In this document: piece by piece, positions 1 through 8,654 of the stretch
Layout: each line of letters opens with the position of its first letter
Position numbering within the stretch: the stretch's first letter is position 1
Program-made: the position numbers and the translations under genes
The notes under the pieces: model-generated
What the model was told of the DNA's origin: nothing
What the model saw: only the letters and a program-made list of their open reading frames with translations
Databases searched by the model: none
NCBI RefSeq assembly: GCF_004348985.1
Contig: NZ_SMKW01000079.1
Span: 1-42,343, forward strand
Direction of reading: 5' to 3'
From: Saccharopolyspora elongata
Lineage (GTDB): Bacteria > Actinomycetota > Actinomycetes > Mycobacteriales > Pseudonocardiaceae
DNA length: 42,343 nt

Positions 1-1183
1 GTGTGGGTGTGCGGGCGGGGCGGGCGGGGTTATCGGGTGCCCACGACCGGGTCGATCGGGGCCGCTCGCCGCCGGTTGGGATCGGGTCCGATGGAAACGG
101 TGGCGCGCGCGGTGATGACGCCCTGCGCGCGACCGGACACGCGCGGCGCGTGGTATCAGGACTGGTTATTGACGGCGGTGGACGGAACCACATTCACCGT
201 GCCCGATACCGAGGACAACGAGCGGGAGTTCGGTCGCCCGGGTTCGGGCCGTGGCGAGGGCAAGACCGCGTATCCGCAGATTCAGGCGGCGTGCCTGATC
301 GAATTGGGCACGCACGCGGTCTTTGACGCCCGGATGGATGGCTACGCCGCCGCGGAAACGATGTTGATCGAGGAGATGTTCGGCTCGCTGAGGCCGGGCA
401 TGCTGGTGCTGGCCGATCGGCATATTTATTCGTTCCATCGGTGGATCAAGGCGGTGGACACCGGTTCTGACCTGCTGTGGCGGGTGGCGTCGAACCTCAT
501 TCTGCAGCCGGTGGAGATGCTGGCCGATGGGTCCTACATCGCGGAGGTGATCCCGCCCAGGAAGTCCGGTCGGGCGTCGTTTCGGTTGCGGGTGATCGAA
601 TATCGGCTGCCGTGGTCAGGTGAGTTGTATCGACTGGCGACCACGATCATGGACCCGGTTCGGGCTCCCGCGAAGGAGCTCGCGGTTCTTTACCATGAGC
701 GCTGGGATATCGAGGGGTTCCTCAAGCAGATCAAGAGCGTTCAGCTGGGCAACGAGAAGATCTTTCGGTCGAAGTCGCCGGATGGGGTGCGGCAGGAATT
801 CTGGGCGCATCTGGCGGTGCACTACGCCACGATGTGTGTCCAGGTGGATGCTGCTGATCATGCGAAGCTGGATCCGGATCGGATTTCGCATAAGAACACG
901 GTGCGTGTCATCCGGTCCCGCGTGTGGAAACCGGAGTCTTTTCCCCCTCACAGCAAGTGATGATCACTATCGTCTACTGCTGGCCGAGGTCTGCGATGAG
1001 ATCAATCCGGAGCGCCGGAACCGGAGCTATCCACGCGTGATCAAGAGGAAGATGAGCAATTTCCCGGTCAAACGGGCACGCCACCGCCAGCAGCGCCAGG
1101 ACAGCAGGCCATCCCCCTCAGCGGCCGTCATCACCGCACCCAGCAAGACCGGACACCGACCTCGACCAGCCAAGATCACTTAA
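1..1183 (+). pseudogene. IS4-family transposase, 5' cut by the window and frameshifted near its 3' end
   Basis: DDE transposase of the IS4 type. The first frame (1-960) shows VDGTTFTVPDT with the first catalytic Asp, LADRHIYSF with the second, and YHERWDIEGFLKQIK, which fits the IS4 signature Y-x2-R-x3-E-x6-K exactly. The frame stops at 960, but the expected IS4 C-terminus (DDHYRLLLAEV, then RSYPRVIKRK) continues in the next frame to a TAA at 1183. One frameshift between about 900 and 955 therefore broke the gene. The N-terminus, about 60-80 residues by family comparison, lies outside the window. The segment at about 1185-1207 may be the right end of the element, but this cannot be tested without the left end. 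A sequencing error is the main alternative to a true pseudogene. Confidence 0.85.
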
Positions 1184-1501
1184 ACGACCGGCATTGGGCC
1201 TAGACCGTAAGAGGTGAGCGTCTCGACGTCTTAGTTGACGAGTGATCGCACAAGAATCAGTGCTGGTCAGCACCCAATACGTTGCTCACCGCGAAAAATC
1301 CGGGTCACCACGTGCGAGCTCAACTGGCACGCCCACATCCAAAAATATTCAACTTGCGCCTTTGGGCAACATTCACGGGTCGCGCACGCCCCATCGCCTC
1401 GGATGACCTGGTCACGACTGATGCCGCTGCTTAGGCTCACCGGCACTGCGTCGAATCTCCCCTTTTCGACGTCACCTCCGTCTCGATGCGAATGGAGCTC
1501 G
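1184..1501. other. intergenic stretch between IS remnant and small secreted protein
   Basis: About 318 bp with no convincing gene. It probably holds the right end of the IS4 element in its first 30 bases and the promoter of the secreted protein near its end. I see no clear operator or RNA. Confidence 0.4.
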
Positions 1502-1729
1502 ATGATGATTCGAAAGCTGGCCGCGGCCGCCCTGCTCACCCTGGGGGTCGCCGCCGCCACCCAGGGTGTGGCGTCCGCAGCCACGTTCGTCCCGGCCGGG
1601 GTCTACCCGTCGTACCACGCCTGCGCCAACGCGGGCAACGCGGGCTTCCCGCAGGGCCGCTGGGTCGGCTGGCGCTGCGAGAACCTGCACAACGGCCAGC
1701 ACCTGCTGTGGGTGCAGCCGAAGTACTGA
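1502..1729 (+). CDS. small secreted protein, function unknown
   Basis: A 75-residue product. It has a short basic N-terminus (MMIRK), a hydrophobic Ala/Leu-rich core and a signal-peptidase-I-like ASA-A site near residue 25, so it should be exported. The mature part is about 50 residues with two Cys (HACAN and WRCEN), likely one disulfide, and is rich in Trp, Gly and Asn. The start is an ATG preceded by GGAG four bases upstream; a second ATG follows directly. A strong hairpin terminator 16 bases after the stop makes it a single-gene unit. Small Cys-paired secreted proteins of this sort are common in actinomycetes and mostly uncharacterised; I assign no function. Confidence 0.75.
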   Translation: MMIRKLAAAALLTLGVAAATQGVASAATFVPAGVYPSYHACANAGNAGFPQGRWVGWRCENLHNGQHLLWVQPKY

Positions 1730-1744
1730 TCCGGTGCGTGGTGC

Positions 1745-1773
1745 GGGGGCGCGTCCGTTGTGGACGCGCCCCC
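1745..1773. terminator. rho-independent terminator after small secreted protein
   Basis: A perfect 12-bp inverted repeat (GGGGGCGCGTCC paired with GGACGCGCCCCC) around a GTTGT loop, followed by GTTT. It lies just after the secreted-protein stop. Confidence 0.85.
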
Positions 1774-1902
1774 GTTTCGCTGCGGTTTCCAGGGTTCTGA
1801 AGGAATCCCGCGGGGAACGCAACGGGATGCCGCATTCGTTCGCGTCCCGCTGCGCGACACCCATACGAGGTCTTCGACAGCCCAGAGACTTCGTGGGGCG
1901 TC

Positions 1903-2628
1903 TCACCAGGGCACATTCCCGGTGTCGTCGAACAGCCCTCCGGTCGGGCCGTCGTCCGGCAGCGTGGCGAGCCGAATGGCGATCTTGGCGCCTTCTGCGG
2001 GCGTGCTGGTTCCGTGGAAGCCGTTGAGATCGGTCGCGACGTAGCCGGGGCAGGCGTTGTTGATTTTGATGTTGGTGCCGCTCAGCTCCTTGGCGTACTG
2101 GATGGTGACCGCGTTGAGGAACGTCTTCGACGGTGAATAGGCCCCGCTGACCCCGCCGAGGTCGACGCCCGGCGTGGTCTGCAAGGTCAGGGAAGCGACG
2201 TGGCTGGACTGGTTCACGATCCGCGGGCGCTCGGAGCGGCGCAGGAGCGGCAGCATCGCGTTGATGACCCGGACGACGCCGATCACGTTGGTCTCCACCA
2301 CCGCCCGCATACTCTCCGGCGTGACGGTCGAGGGCTCCTCCGGCCATGCCCCAGCGATGCCGGCGTTGTTGACCAGCACGTCGAGCCGCCCAGCGCGCTC
2401 CTCGATCAGTGCAGCGGCGGCCGAAACGCTCGCGTCGTCGGTCACGTCGAGAAGCACACCGAACGCGTCGACGCCGGCCGCACGGAGCTTCGCCACGGCA
2501 TTCTCCCGGCGCTGCTCGTCCCGTGCCCCGATTCCGACGCTCCAGCCCAGCGCGCCGAGCCCGGCCGCGATCTCGTATCCGATTCCCTTGTTCGCGCCGG
2601 TGACCAGCGCAATCGTCTGTTCGCTCAT
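1903..2628 (-). CDS. SDR family NAD(P)-dependent oxidoreductase
   Basis: Classical short-chain dehydrogenase of 241 residues, a normal length. The cofactor motif TGANKGIG is near residue 11, followed by NNAG, the catalytic Ser in NQSSH, and YSPSK as the Y-x3-K catalytic pair. The PG motif after the active site (CPGYVATDLN) is also present. The C-terminus PDDGPTGGLFDDTGNVPW resembles the carbonyl-reductase-like SDRs common in actinomycetes. The start is the ATG at 2628; an upstream in-frame GTG at 2679 is possible, but it would leave only 44 bp to the divergent LysR gene. The divergent pairing suggests the LysR protein controls this gene. The substrate cannot be read from the sequence. Confidence 0.9.
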   Translation of the reverse strand: MSEQTIALVTGANKGIGYEIAAGLGALGWSVGIGARDEQRRENAVAKLRAAGVDAFGVLLDVTDDASVSAAAALIEERAGRLDVLVNNAGIAGAWPEEPSTVTPESMRAVVETNVIGVVRVINAMLPLLRRSERPRIVNQSSHVASLTLQTTPGVDLGGVSGAYSPSKTFLNAVTIQYAKELSGTNIKINNACPGYVATDLNGFHGTSTPAEGAKIAIRLATLPDDGPTGGLFDDTGNVPW

Positions 2629-2723
2629 GCCTTTGATCGTGGCCGGGCACTGGCGGGGAACCAACACCGTCTGAGTCACGCAACGATACCCAGCTGATAT
2701 GGATCGGGCGGTAGCCTGAACGG

Positions 2724-3560
2724 GTGGAGACGCGGGAGTTGCGGTACTTCGTTGCGGTCGCCGAGGAGTTGCACTTCGGCCGGGCCGCCCAGCGCCTGGG
2801 CATCGCCCAGCCGCCGCTGTCGCGGACGATCACTCAGCTTGAGCGACGGCTCGGAGTCGCGTTGCTGGAACGCACCAGCCGCAAAGTCTCGCTCACCGAA
2901 GCCGGATCAGTGCTGCTGGCCGAAGGCCGGGCGATCCTCGGCGCGCTGGCCGCAGCCGAGCGGCGCACCCAGCGTGCCGCGACGAGTCAGCCCTCGCTCG
3001 TCCTGGCCACCAAGGCCGGCGCCTCCGGCGAACTGCTGGCAAAGTTACTCGACGCGTACGCCGCCGAACCGGGTGCCGTCGCCGTCGACCTGCTGCTCTG
3101 CGAATCCCAGCCCCAGCAAACGCTGCATGACGGCCAGGCCGACGTAGCGCTGTTGCATCAACCCTTCGACTCGACGACCGGACTCGACACCGAAATTCTG
3201 AACACCGAGGGACAGGTCGCCATTCTTCCCACCTCGCATCCGCTCGCTGGCAGATCCCACGTCCGGACGGCGGATGTCAGTTCACTGCCGGACCTCCCGC
3301 TTGCCCGCTGGCCCGGCCCCGGCGGCGCCTATCCCGAGGGCCCCGGCGCGGAAGTACGCAACCAAACGCAGCTCTTCCAGCTGATCGCGCTCGGCCGCAC
3401 CACCGTGGTCATGCCCGAATCCTGCCGCGCCAACCTGCTCGAAGGCCTGGCCGCCGTGCCGGTTCTAGACGCGCCGACCGTGACGACAGTCATCGCCTGG
3501 CCGCCACACAGCCGCTCCCGAGCACTCGCCGATCTAGTCCGCGTAGCCACACGCCTCTGA
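2724..3560 (+). CDS. LysR-family transcriptional regulator
   Basis: 278 residues. The N-terminal winged helix-turn-helix is typical of LysR: METRELRYFVAVAEELHFGRAA, then QPPLSRTITQLERRLG and LLERTSRKVSLTEAG. The remainder is a periplasmic-binding-fold effector domain, somewhat short for the family (usually about 290-320). It starts with GTG at 2724 and is divergent from the SDR gene, the classic LysR-target arrangement, so the 95-bp gap between them should hold a shared operator. No effector can be predicted. No clear terminator follows. Confidence 0.92.
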   Translation: METRELRYFVAVAEELHFGRAAQRLGIAQPPLSRTITQLERRLGVALLERTSRKVSLTEAGSVLLAEGRAILGALAAAERRTQRAATSQPSLVLATKAGASGELLAKLLDAYAAEPGAVAVDLLLCESQPQQTLHDGQADVALLHQPFDSTTGLDTEILNTEGQVAILPTSHPLAGRSHVRTADVSSLPDLPLARWPGPGGAYPEGPGAEVRNQTQLFQLIALGRTTVVMPESCRANLLEGLAAVPVLDAPTVTTVIAWPPHSRSRALADLVRVATRL

Positions 3561-3970
3561 GCCTTCGCTCCCGCAGCCCCGCCCCTCCGTTCGCGGAGTT
3601 CCTGTTGTGGCACCGCAATCGCCCGGCGGCATACCGATAATCCTTGCTATCCATACGATTTTTGTTCTGCCTAAGGTTGGCGCACGGTTTTGGTTGCGGA
3701 ACTCCAACCCTGGGTTGGGATTCGCGAACCGAGCTCGTGAAGGATGCGCGGACCGTGCGCCGGGTAAGTCGACGTGTGCGTGGGTGTAGCAGACCGTGAT
3801 CTCTCGCCGAACCCCCTATTGCCCTAAAGGGCAAGATCGGAGGAACGAAATGTCTAGTCGGCGGCGCGCCTCGAAACAACTTTGGTGCAATGGGCAACCG
3901 CACCGGGAGGCGCACGTCTTCAGGAACGAAGACCACAACGCGCTCAATGCGCGGCACGAAAGGATCAAGA
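3561..3970. other. intergenic region with two short inverted repeats
   Basis: About 410 bp without a supported gene. It contains two perfect small palindromes: CCAACCC-T-GGGTTGG at 3704-3718 and TTGCCC-TAAA-GGGCAA at 3819-3834. They could be operators or leader hairpins for the downstream lipoprotein gene, whose start lies at 3971. No known binding-site consensus was recognised. The stretch is visibly more AT-rich around 3640-3700 than the flanking genes, as expected of a promoter region. Confidence 0.4.
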
Positions 3971-4678
3971 ATGATGCTCAACCGGACCCAGATGCTGGGT
4001 GCGATCGCCGGACTGTTCAGCGGGGCGCTGCTGCTCGCCGGATGCGGTCAGCCAGCGTCAGCCCCCGCCGCACCTACGCTGGGGGCCGTGAACACGCCGG
4101 CAACGGCCGCCGGGATCGCTCCCGGCGATTCGAACCCCCAGCCGGCCGACGAATCGGTCAGCAAGGCGACGGGCGAGACGGCCCGCGAGTCCAGCGGGGC
4201 GGGCAGCGGCCACCAGTCCATCACCGAGTGCGCGGCATCGGACTTCGCGGTCGACCTGACCGTCCAGCCGAACCGCCCCGGAGTCCTGCTGATGGCCGTC
4301 ACGAACAAGTCGAAGCAGGACTGCCACGTCAACGGCTGGGCGGACATCGCGCCCGTCGACATGTCCGGCAAGGCGCACACCGAAGTGCCCGTTCAGAAGG
4401 TCGAGATCCCGGGCGGCCCGACGGAGGTCACGCTCAACCCGGGCGAGACCGCGTTCGCCGGCGTACTCGTCGAGCGCGGCGACAAGGCGGACCCGAACAC
4501 CGTGGTCGCCACCGGTTTCAGCGTCAGCGTGCCGGGCGTCGACGGCCCGGTGAACGCCAACATCGTCGGCACCGACGGCACCAGCACCGAGAACGGCGGT
4601 CTCTACGCCGAGTTCCCGCTCAAGTCGATGAAGGCCGGCACCCTGCAGCCCACCACCCAAGGCGTCACCGTCTTCTGA
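3971..4678 (+). CDS. DUF4232 lipoprotein
   Basis: A 235-residue surface lipoprotein. The N-terminus has a hydrophobic stretch ending in the lipobox LLAGC, with the lipidated Cys at about residue 25. A Pro/Ala/Ser-rich linker (about 26-85) precedes a DUF4232-type beta domain starting near SITECAASDF, with the usual pair of Cys (TECAA and KQDCHVNGW). DUF4232 proteins are extracytoplasmic actinobacterial proteins with no established biochemical role. The start is the ATG at 3971, preceded by AAAGGA. Earlier in-frame starts would put an unlikely basic extension before the signal sequence. A strong hairpin follows the stop, so it appears monocistronic. A second DUF4232-like gene sits at 10311. Confidence 0.85.
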   Translation: MMLNRTQMLGAIAGLFSGALLLAGCGQPASAPAAPTLGAVNTPATAAGIAPGDSNPQPADESVSKATGETARESSGAGSGHQSITECAASDFAVDLTVQPNRPGVLLMAVTNKSKQDCHVNGWADIAPVDMSGKAHTEVPVQKVEIPGGPTEVTLNPGETAFAGVLVERGDKADPNTVVATGFSVSVPGVDGPVNANIVGTDGTSTENGGLYAEFPLKSMKAGTLQPTTQGVTVF

Positions 4679-4696
4679 TCCGGTAAACGCCGGTGA

Positions 4697-4735
4697 GGGG
4701 CACCCATGACCGGGATACTTGGTCACGGGTGCCCC
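4697..4735. terminator. bidirectional terminator between lipoprotein and aldonolactone oxidase
   Basis: A 15-bp inverted repeat with one mismatch (GGGGCACCCATGACC against GGTCACGGGTGCCCC) around a 9-base loop, between the converging ends of the genes at 4678 and 4776. Confidence 0.85.
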
Positions 4736-4775
4736 CGCACCGCATCACCCGCGGGGTCAGCCCGCGGTTGTGCGC

Positions 4776-6104
4776 TCAAGCCGTGCCAGTGAGGACCTGC
4801 TCCAAGTAGGGGTTGATCAGGATTCCTTCCGGATCAAGAGATTGGCGGATCCGTTGTACGTCATGCCAGCGTGGATAGCGGGGTGCGAGGCTGCGCGCGG
4901 TGTGGGAATGCAGCTTCGCCCAGTGCGGGCGACCATCAAAGTCGCCGAGAACCCTTTCGGCGCAATGAAATATCTTGTCGTGCGGGCTGTGCGCATCGGT
5001 CGCCAAGTTGACGTAACCGGTTGGGCGCCCGTAAGCCGGACTGAGTGGGATGTCATTTCCGGGCGCTACCCGTATCTCCAGGGGCAGCGAAACCACCTCG
5101 CCGGCCGACGGTAGTGCTCGACGCAATTCTTGCAACGCCTGCCCTAACGCCTCGAGTGGCACGGCGTACTCCATCGCCACCACCCGGACGCGTTGTGGAA
5201 ACGTGAAAACCCGATGGCTCACGTCGACGAACGACCGAAGCGGTCGGCGCGTCAGGACTTTGGAAGCAAATGGCACGAGCGCGGCATTGCGCCGGTGGGT
5301 CCGGAGCACGCCATGCAGCCCGACATGGCCCGCCAGATAGTGATCTCGCCAGGCCTGCCACCGTGACGGGGGCCTGCGCGGCGCCGTCGTGCGCGACATG
5401 GCCCGGATGTGTACCGAGTCGCTCCACATCGGCCAGAAGAAGATTGGGTGATCAACGTTCGCGATGAGTTCGGGCAGGCGCCCGATCAGCCGGGCGAATG
5501 GCTCCGTTCTCTCCTCAAGGCCGAGCGAAAATGCCGGTACGCAACGAAATGTGATCGTGGAGATAACCCCCAGTGCGCCCAAGCCCAGACGAGCGGCCGA
5601 GAACACGTCTGGTTCGGACGTCGCCGAGCACTCCACGAGTTCCCCGTGTCCTGTGATGAGCCGCATACTCGCGATCTGACTCGACAGGCAGCCATACCGG
5701 GTGCCCGAACCGTGAGTCCCCGTCGAGACCAGGCCGGCCGCGGTTTGAACGTTGATGGTCCCCATGTTCTCGAGCGCGAGTCCGTACCGGTCCAACTCGG
5801 CGTTGATGCGCCAGAGCGGTGTGCCGGCTTGGACCGTGACCGTCATGCCGACGGGGTCCACCGCGATGACATCGGCGTACTCGTGCAGATCAACGAGGGT
5901 GCTATCCGTGCTGACCAGCGGCGCGAAGGAGTGCCCGGATCCGGCGAGGCGCAGCGGCTGACCGGTGGCACATGCGTCTCGCACGTACTGGGCCAACTCG
6001 TCCTCACTACGCGGACTGACGCGACGGGCCGGGGTGCATCGGGCGGACCCAGCCCAGTTTGTCCACATCGATCGGGCGTCGGAGCGCTCTGCGATGCCAG
6101 TCAT
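4776..6104 (-). CDS. FAD-linked aldonolactone oxidase (L-gulono/D-arabinono-1,4-lactone oxidase family)
   Basis: 442 residues. The N-terminal PCMH-type FAD domain has LAGSGHSFAPL (His58 is the expected covalent FAD site) and ENMGTINVQTAAGLVSTGTHG; a C-terminal ALO domain carries the family's HWAKLH motif near residue 393 and ends in PEGILINPYLEQVL. The family oxidises sugar-1,4-lactones to ascorbate-like products; the mycobacterial member Rv1771 is an L-gulonolactone dehydrogenase. The ATG at 6104 overlaps the stop of the upstream epimerase gene (ATGA), so the two are translationally coupled. An in-frame start 15 codons earlier is less likely. The lactone it uses cannot be read from the sequence; alditol oxidases are distant relatives, but the motifs favour a lactone oxidase. 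Confidence 0.88.
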   Translation of the reverse strand: MTGIAERSDARSMWTNWAGSARCTPARRVSPRSEDELAQYVRDACATGQPLRLAGSGHSFAPLVSTDSTLVDLHEYADVIAVDPVGMTVTVQAGTPLWRINAELDRYGLALENMGTINVQTAAGLVSTGTHGSGTRYGCLSSQIASMRLITGHGELVECSATSEPDVFSAARLGLGALGVISTITFRCVPAFSLGLEERTEPFARLIGRLPELIANVDHPIFFWPMWSDSVHIRAMSRTTAPRRPPSRWQAWRDHYLAGHVGLHGVLRTHRRNAALVPFASKVLTRRPLRSFVDVSHRVFTFPQRVRVVAMEYAVPLEALGQALQELRRALPSAGEVVSLPLEIRVAPGNDIPLSPAYGRPTGYVNLATDAHSPHDKIFHCAERVLGDFDGRPHWAKLHSHTARSLAPRYPRWHDVQRIRQSLDPEGILINPYLEQVLTGTA

Positions 6105-7096
6105 GGCAGGAACCTGTGCGAGGCGTAGCCGACCTGCTTGTAAATCCAACTGTAAGTCTCGGACATTCCCTCCCGCAGCGAGACGGATGGTGCCCAGCCG
6201 AGCTGTTCGCGGATCAGCGTGTTGTCGCTGTTTCGTCCCCGCACACCTTGGGCAGCGGAAAGGTTGTAGCGCCGTTTCAGTGAGCTGCTAGCGATTTCCT
6301 GGACCAGATCGACGAGTTCGTTGATGGTGACAAGCTCGTCGCTACCCAGGTTGAGCGGCTGGTCGCAGTCGCTGCGCATGATGCGGCGAATGCCCTCGAC
6401 GCAGTCGTCTATGTAGGTGAAACTCCTGGACTGCTCCCCGTCGCCCCAGATCTCGATCTTGTCGTCGTTGTTGATGACCGCAGCGGCAACTTTCCGGCAG
6501 ATCGCGGCCGGGGCTTTCTCGCGTCCGCCGTCCCACGTTCCGTGCGGGCCGTAGATGTTGTGGAAGCGGGCTACCCGGGTGCGCAGGCCGAAGTCCTCAG
6601 CGAAGTGTCGGCACATGCGCTCGTCGAAGAGCTTCTCCCACCCGTAACCGTCTTCGGGCATCGCCGGATAAGCCATCTCTTCCCGCAATGGTTCGAGATC
6701 CGGGGCGACCTGGTGGGCAGCGGCGTAGACGCAGGCGGAGGAGGAGAAGAAGAATCGGTCCACGCCGGCATCGCGGCTGGCCATGAGCAGGTGCGTGTTG
6801 ATCAGCACAGACAACATGCAGCGCGTCTTGTTGCCTTCGATGAAACCTATGCCGCCCATGTCGGCGGCTAGGTTGTAAACCTCGTCCATCCCGTCGACCG
6901 CCGCACGTGCTGCGTCGAGAAGCGATAGGTCGGCCACGACGTTTTCCGCGTCGGGATGCACCTGGAACCACTCGTCAACCGGTTTGCAGTCGACCACTCG
7001 TACGCGGTAGCCCTCGCGCAGCAGCCGAGCGGCCAAGTGCCCGCCGATGAAACCTCCCCCGCCAGCTACGAGGGCTGAACTCCTGTGGTCACTCAT
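6101..7096 (-). CDS. GDP-mannose 3,5-epimerase-like NAD-dependent epimerase
   Basis: 331-residue extended SDR. The Rossmann motif GGGGFIG is near residue 12. The GME hallmarks are strikingly conserved: NLAADMGGIGFI, SSACVY (the Cys acts in catalysis in plant GME), YGWEK (Y-x3-K), RFHNIYGPHGTWDGGREKAP (the Lys in GREKAP is the other catalytic residue) and GVRGRNSDN. Plant GME turns GDP-D-mannose into GDP-L-galactose and GDP-L-gulose, an early step of ascorbate synthesis. The start is the ATG at 7096 with AGGGAG upstream; an earlier in-frame ATG at 7126 has no ribosome site. It overlaps the aldonolactone oxidase gene and follows a glycosyltransferase 113 bp upstream. A related hexose epimerase with another specificity remains possible. 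Confidence 0.88.
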   Translation of the reverse strand: MSDHRSSALVAGGGGFIGGHLAARLLREGYRVRVVDCKPVDEWFQVHPDAENVVADLSLLDAARAAVDGMDEVYNLAADMGGIGFIEGNKTRCMLSVLINTHLLMASRDAGVDRFFFSSSACVYAAAHQVAPDLEPLREEMAYPAMPEDGYGWEKLFDERMCRHFAEDFGLRTRVARFHNIYGPHGTWDGGREKAPAAICRKVAAAVINNDDKIEIWGDGEQSRSFTYIDDCVEGIRRIMRSDCDQPLNLGSDELVTINELVDLVQEIASSSLKRRYNLSAAQGVRGRNSDNTLIREQLGWAPSVSLREGMSETYSWIYKQVGYASHRFLP

Positions 7097-7209
7097 GGCA
7101 ACCAACTCCCTGGTCAGGATGAACATGTGTAATCGATCTGGACAAGGGCGACTGCTTCGACAGTTCGACCGGCCATCCGCAGGCCTGCCTGGCGAGTTTC
7201 GCTGGGCCG

Positions 7210-8343
7210 TCAGGGCACGAGAACCTCCTCGAAGCGGGTGGCTATAGGTTCGATCGCAAAAGCGCGGCGGGCGTACTGCTGTCCCGCCTCACCCATGCGC
7301 TGACGACGTGCGGAGTCAGCGAGCAGGGCGAACGCTGCCGCCACGTACTCATCCGGGTCATCTGGGTTGACTACGAGCCCCGCTCCGGTTTCCTCCAGCA
7401 GCTGCGCGGCACGATTCGTCGAAGGGATGGCAGCGAGCACCGGGCGCCCGGCGCAAAGGTAGGCCAGCACCTTCGAGGGAACCGACATCTGACCCGCTTC
7501 TGTGCTGAGCCCAGCGAGCAGCACGTCAGCTGCTGCGAACATGGACGGGACCCGGTCGTAGGGCTGGAAGTCGTACAACTGCAGCCGACGTATTCCCAGC
7601 TGGCGCGCCCTTTCCAAGGCAAGGCGGCCAGTTCCCTCGCTGACGACGTACAAGACGCCGCTGTTCCGGGCGTCGCAGGCCTTCGCCAGCCGCACAAGCA
7701 GGTCTGCGCCGTGGCGATCGTCCAGCGTGCCGGAGTAGAGGAAGATGTGCTTTCCGGAGCTGCGGTCGGACCTCGCCGGTGCCCAGTCGTCGCTGTCGCA
7801 TTCCATTTCTGCAAGCGGCGCCCAGTTCTCGATCACCGTGATGTTCTCCGACGGCACCCCGCACTGGCGAACGAAAACCGCGAACGGCTCTGCGATGGCG
7901 ACAACCGCATCGCTGCTCAGCAAAGTGGCTTTCTCGCACCGTGCAGTGCGTTCCCACTCGTCGTGGTGGCCGGCCTCGCCGCTGGGTGCACGCGCGGAGT
8001 AGACATCCTGCAACCAGTACACGAACCGGATTCCCCGCTCAGCGCAGGTTTGCTGGATGTGCCGCTGAACCGGGACCGGGCTATTCCCCGAAATCACCAC
8101 GTGGGGCGCGAAGTCCCTGATGAGTCCGCCGACGTCCTGCCCGTACGTGCCGGGCCCCGAACCGCGGTGTCCTTGCCGAGGCATGCCGATGATCGACAGG
8201 CGATCGGAGTCCGTTTCGCCGACCCGCAACTTCCCTTGTCCGACTGTGATCGTCGAGCAGTACACGTGGCGGACACAATGTCCTCGCCGGGCCAGTTCGC
8301 GGCTGAGTTCGGCTTGGAAGGGATGTCCCAGGTAATCGTGCAC
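7210..8343 (-). CDS. GT4-family glycosyltransferase
   Basis: 377-residue GT-B fold glycosyltransferase. The N-terminal part has GHPFQAELSRELARRGH, typical of WcaI-like group-1 transferases. FLYSGTLDDRHG opens the C-terminal domain, and SVPSKVLAYLCAGRPVLA replaces the usual E-x7-E nucleotide-sugar site. The first available start is GTG at 8343, giving MHDYLGHPF. Relatives usually have about 6-10 residues before this, and the upstream in-frame codons (RATRIVV) look coding but contain no normal start, so an unusual start or slight N-terminal loss is possible. It sits upstream of the GDP-sugar epimerase, so a GDP-L-hexose donor is a reasonable inference. The acceptor is unknown. Confidence 0.85.
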   Translation of the reverse strand: MHDYLGHPFQAELSRELARRGHCVRHVYCSTITVGQGKLRVGETDSDRLSIIGMPRQGHRGSGPGTYGQDVGGLIRDFAPHVVISGNSPVPVQRHIQQTCAERGIRFVYWLQDVYSARAPSGEAGHHDEWERTARCEKATLLSSDAVVAIAEPFAVFVRQCGVPSENITVIENWAPLAEMECDSDDWAPARSDRSSGKHIFLYSGTLDDRHGADLLVRLAKACDARNSGVLYVVSEGTGRLALERARQLGIRRLQLYDFQPYDRVPSMFAAADVLLAGLSTEAGQMSVPSKVLAYLCAGRPVLAAIPSTNRAAQLLEETGAGLVVNPDDPDEYVAAAFALLADSARRQRMGEAGQQYARRAFAIEPIATRFEEVLVP

Positions 8344-8654
8344 AACTATGCGTGTGGCGCGTTGACTGGCGATGATGACCTCCGGATGCCGTGCGGCCCA
8401 AGAGCGCTGCGGTCGGCGTCCTCACTTCCTACTCGGGAGCAGCGCATCGAGCCCAGCGAACCAGGGAAAAAGTGCACTATTCTCTGCCCTTTTCCACCGG
8501 ATCTCTGTCGCGCCCGACTCGCGCCGTGTTGTCTGTCTCCCTGACAGGGCCGGACGGTGTGATGTCACGGTCAGCACCGAGGCTCGTGAGCGGATCGAGG
8601 CGCGGTGCGCGTTCGCCATCCCATGGAAATGCACGCCTGAGGACTCGGACAGCC
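8344..8654. other. divergent promoter region between glycosyltransferase and MFS exporter
   Basis: About 310 bp between genes transcribed away from each other. It contains CTGTC-TCCCT-GACAG (8533-8547), a small inverted repeat that could be an operator. The part next to the glycosyltransferase remains open in that gene's frame without a start codon. No regulator gene is adjacent. Confidence 0.35.

Noticed and set aside
7210..8425. Longer glycosyltransferase start upstream of 8343
   Set aside because: The frame stays open and looks protein-like, but it contains no ATG, GTG or TTG in a usable position, so I kept GTG at 8343 and noted the doubt.
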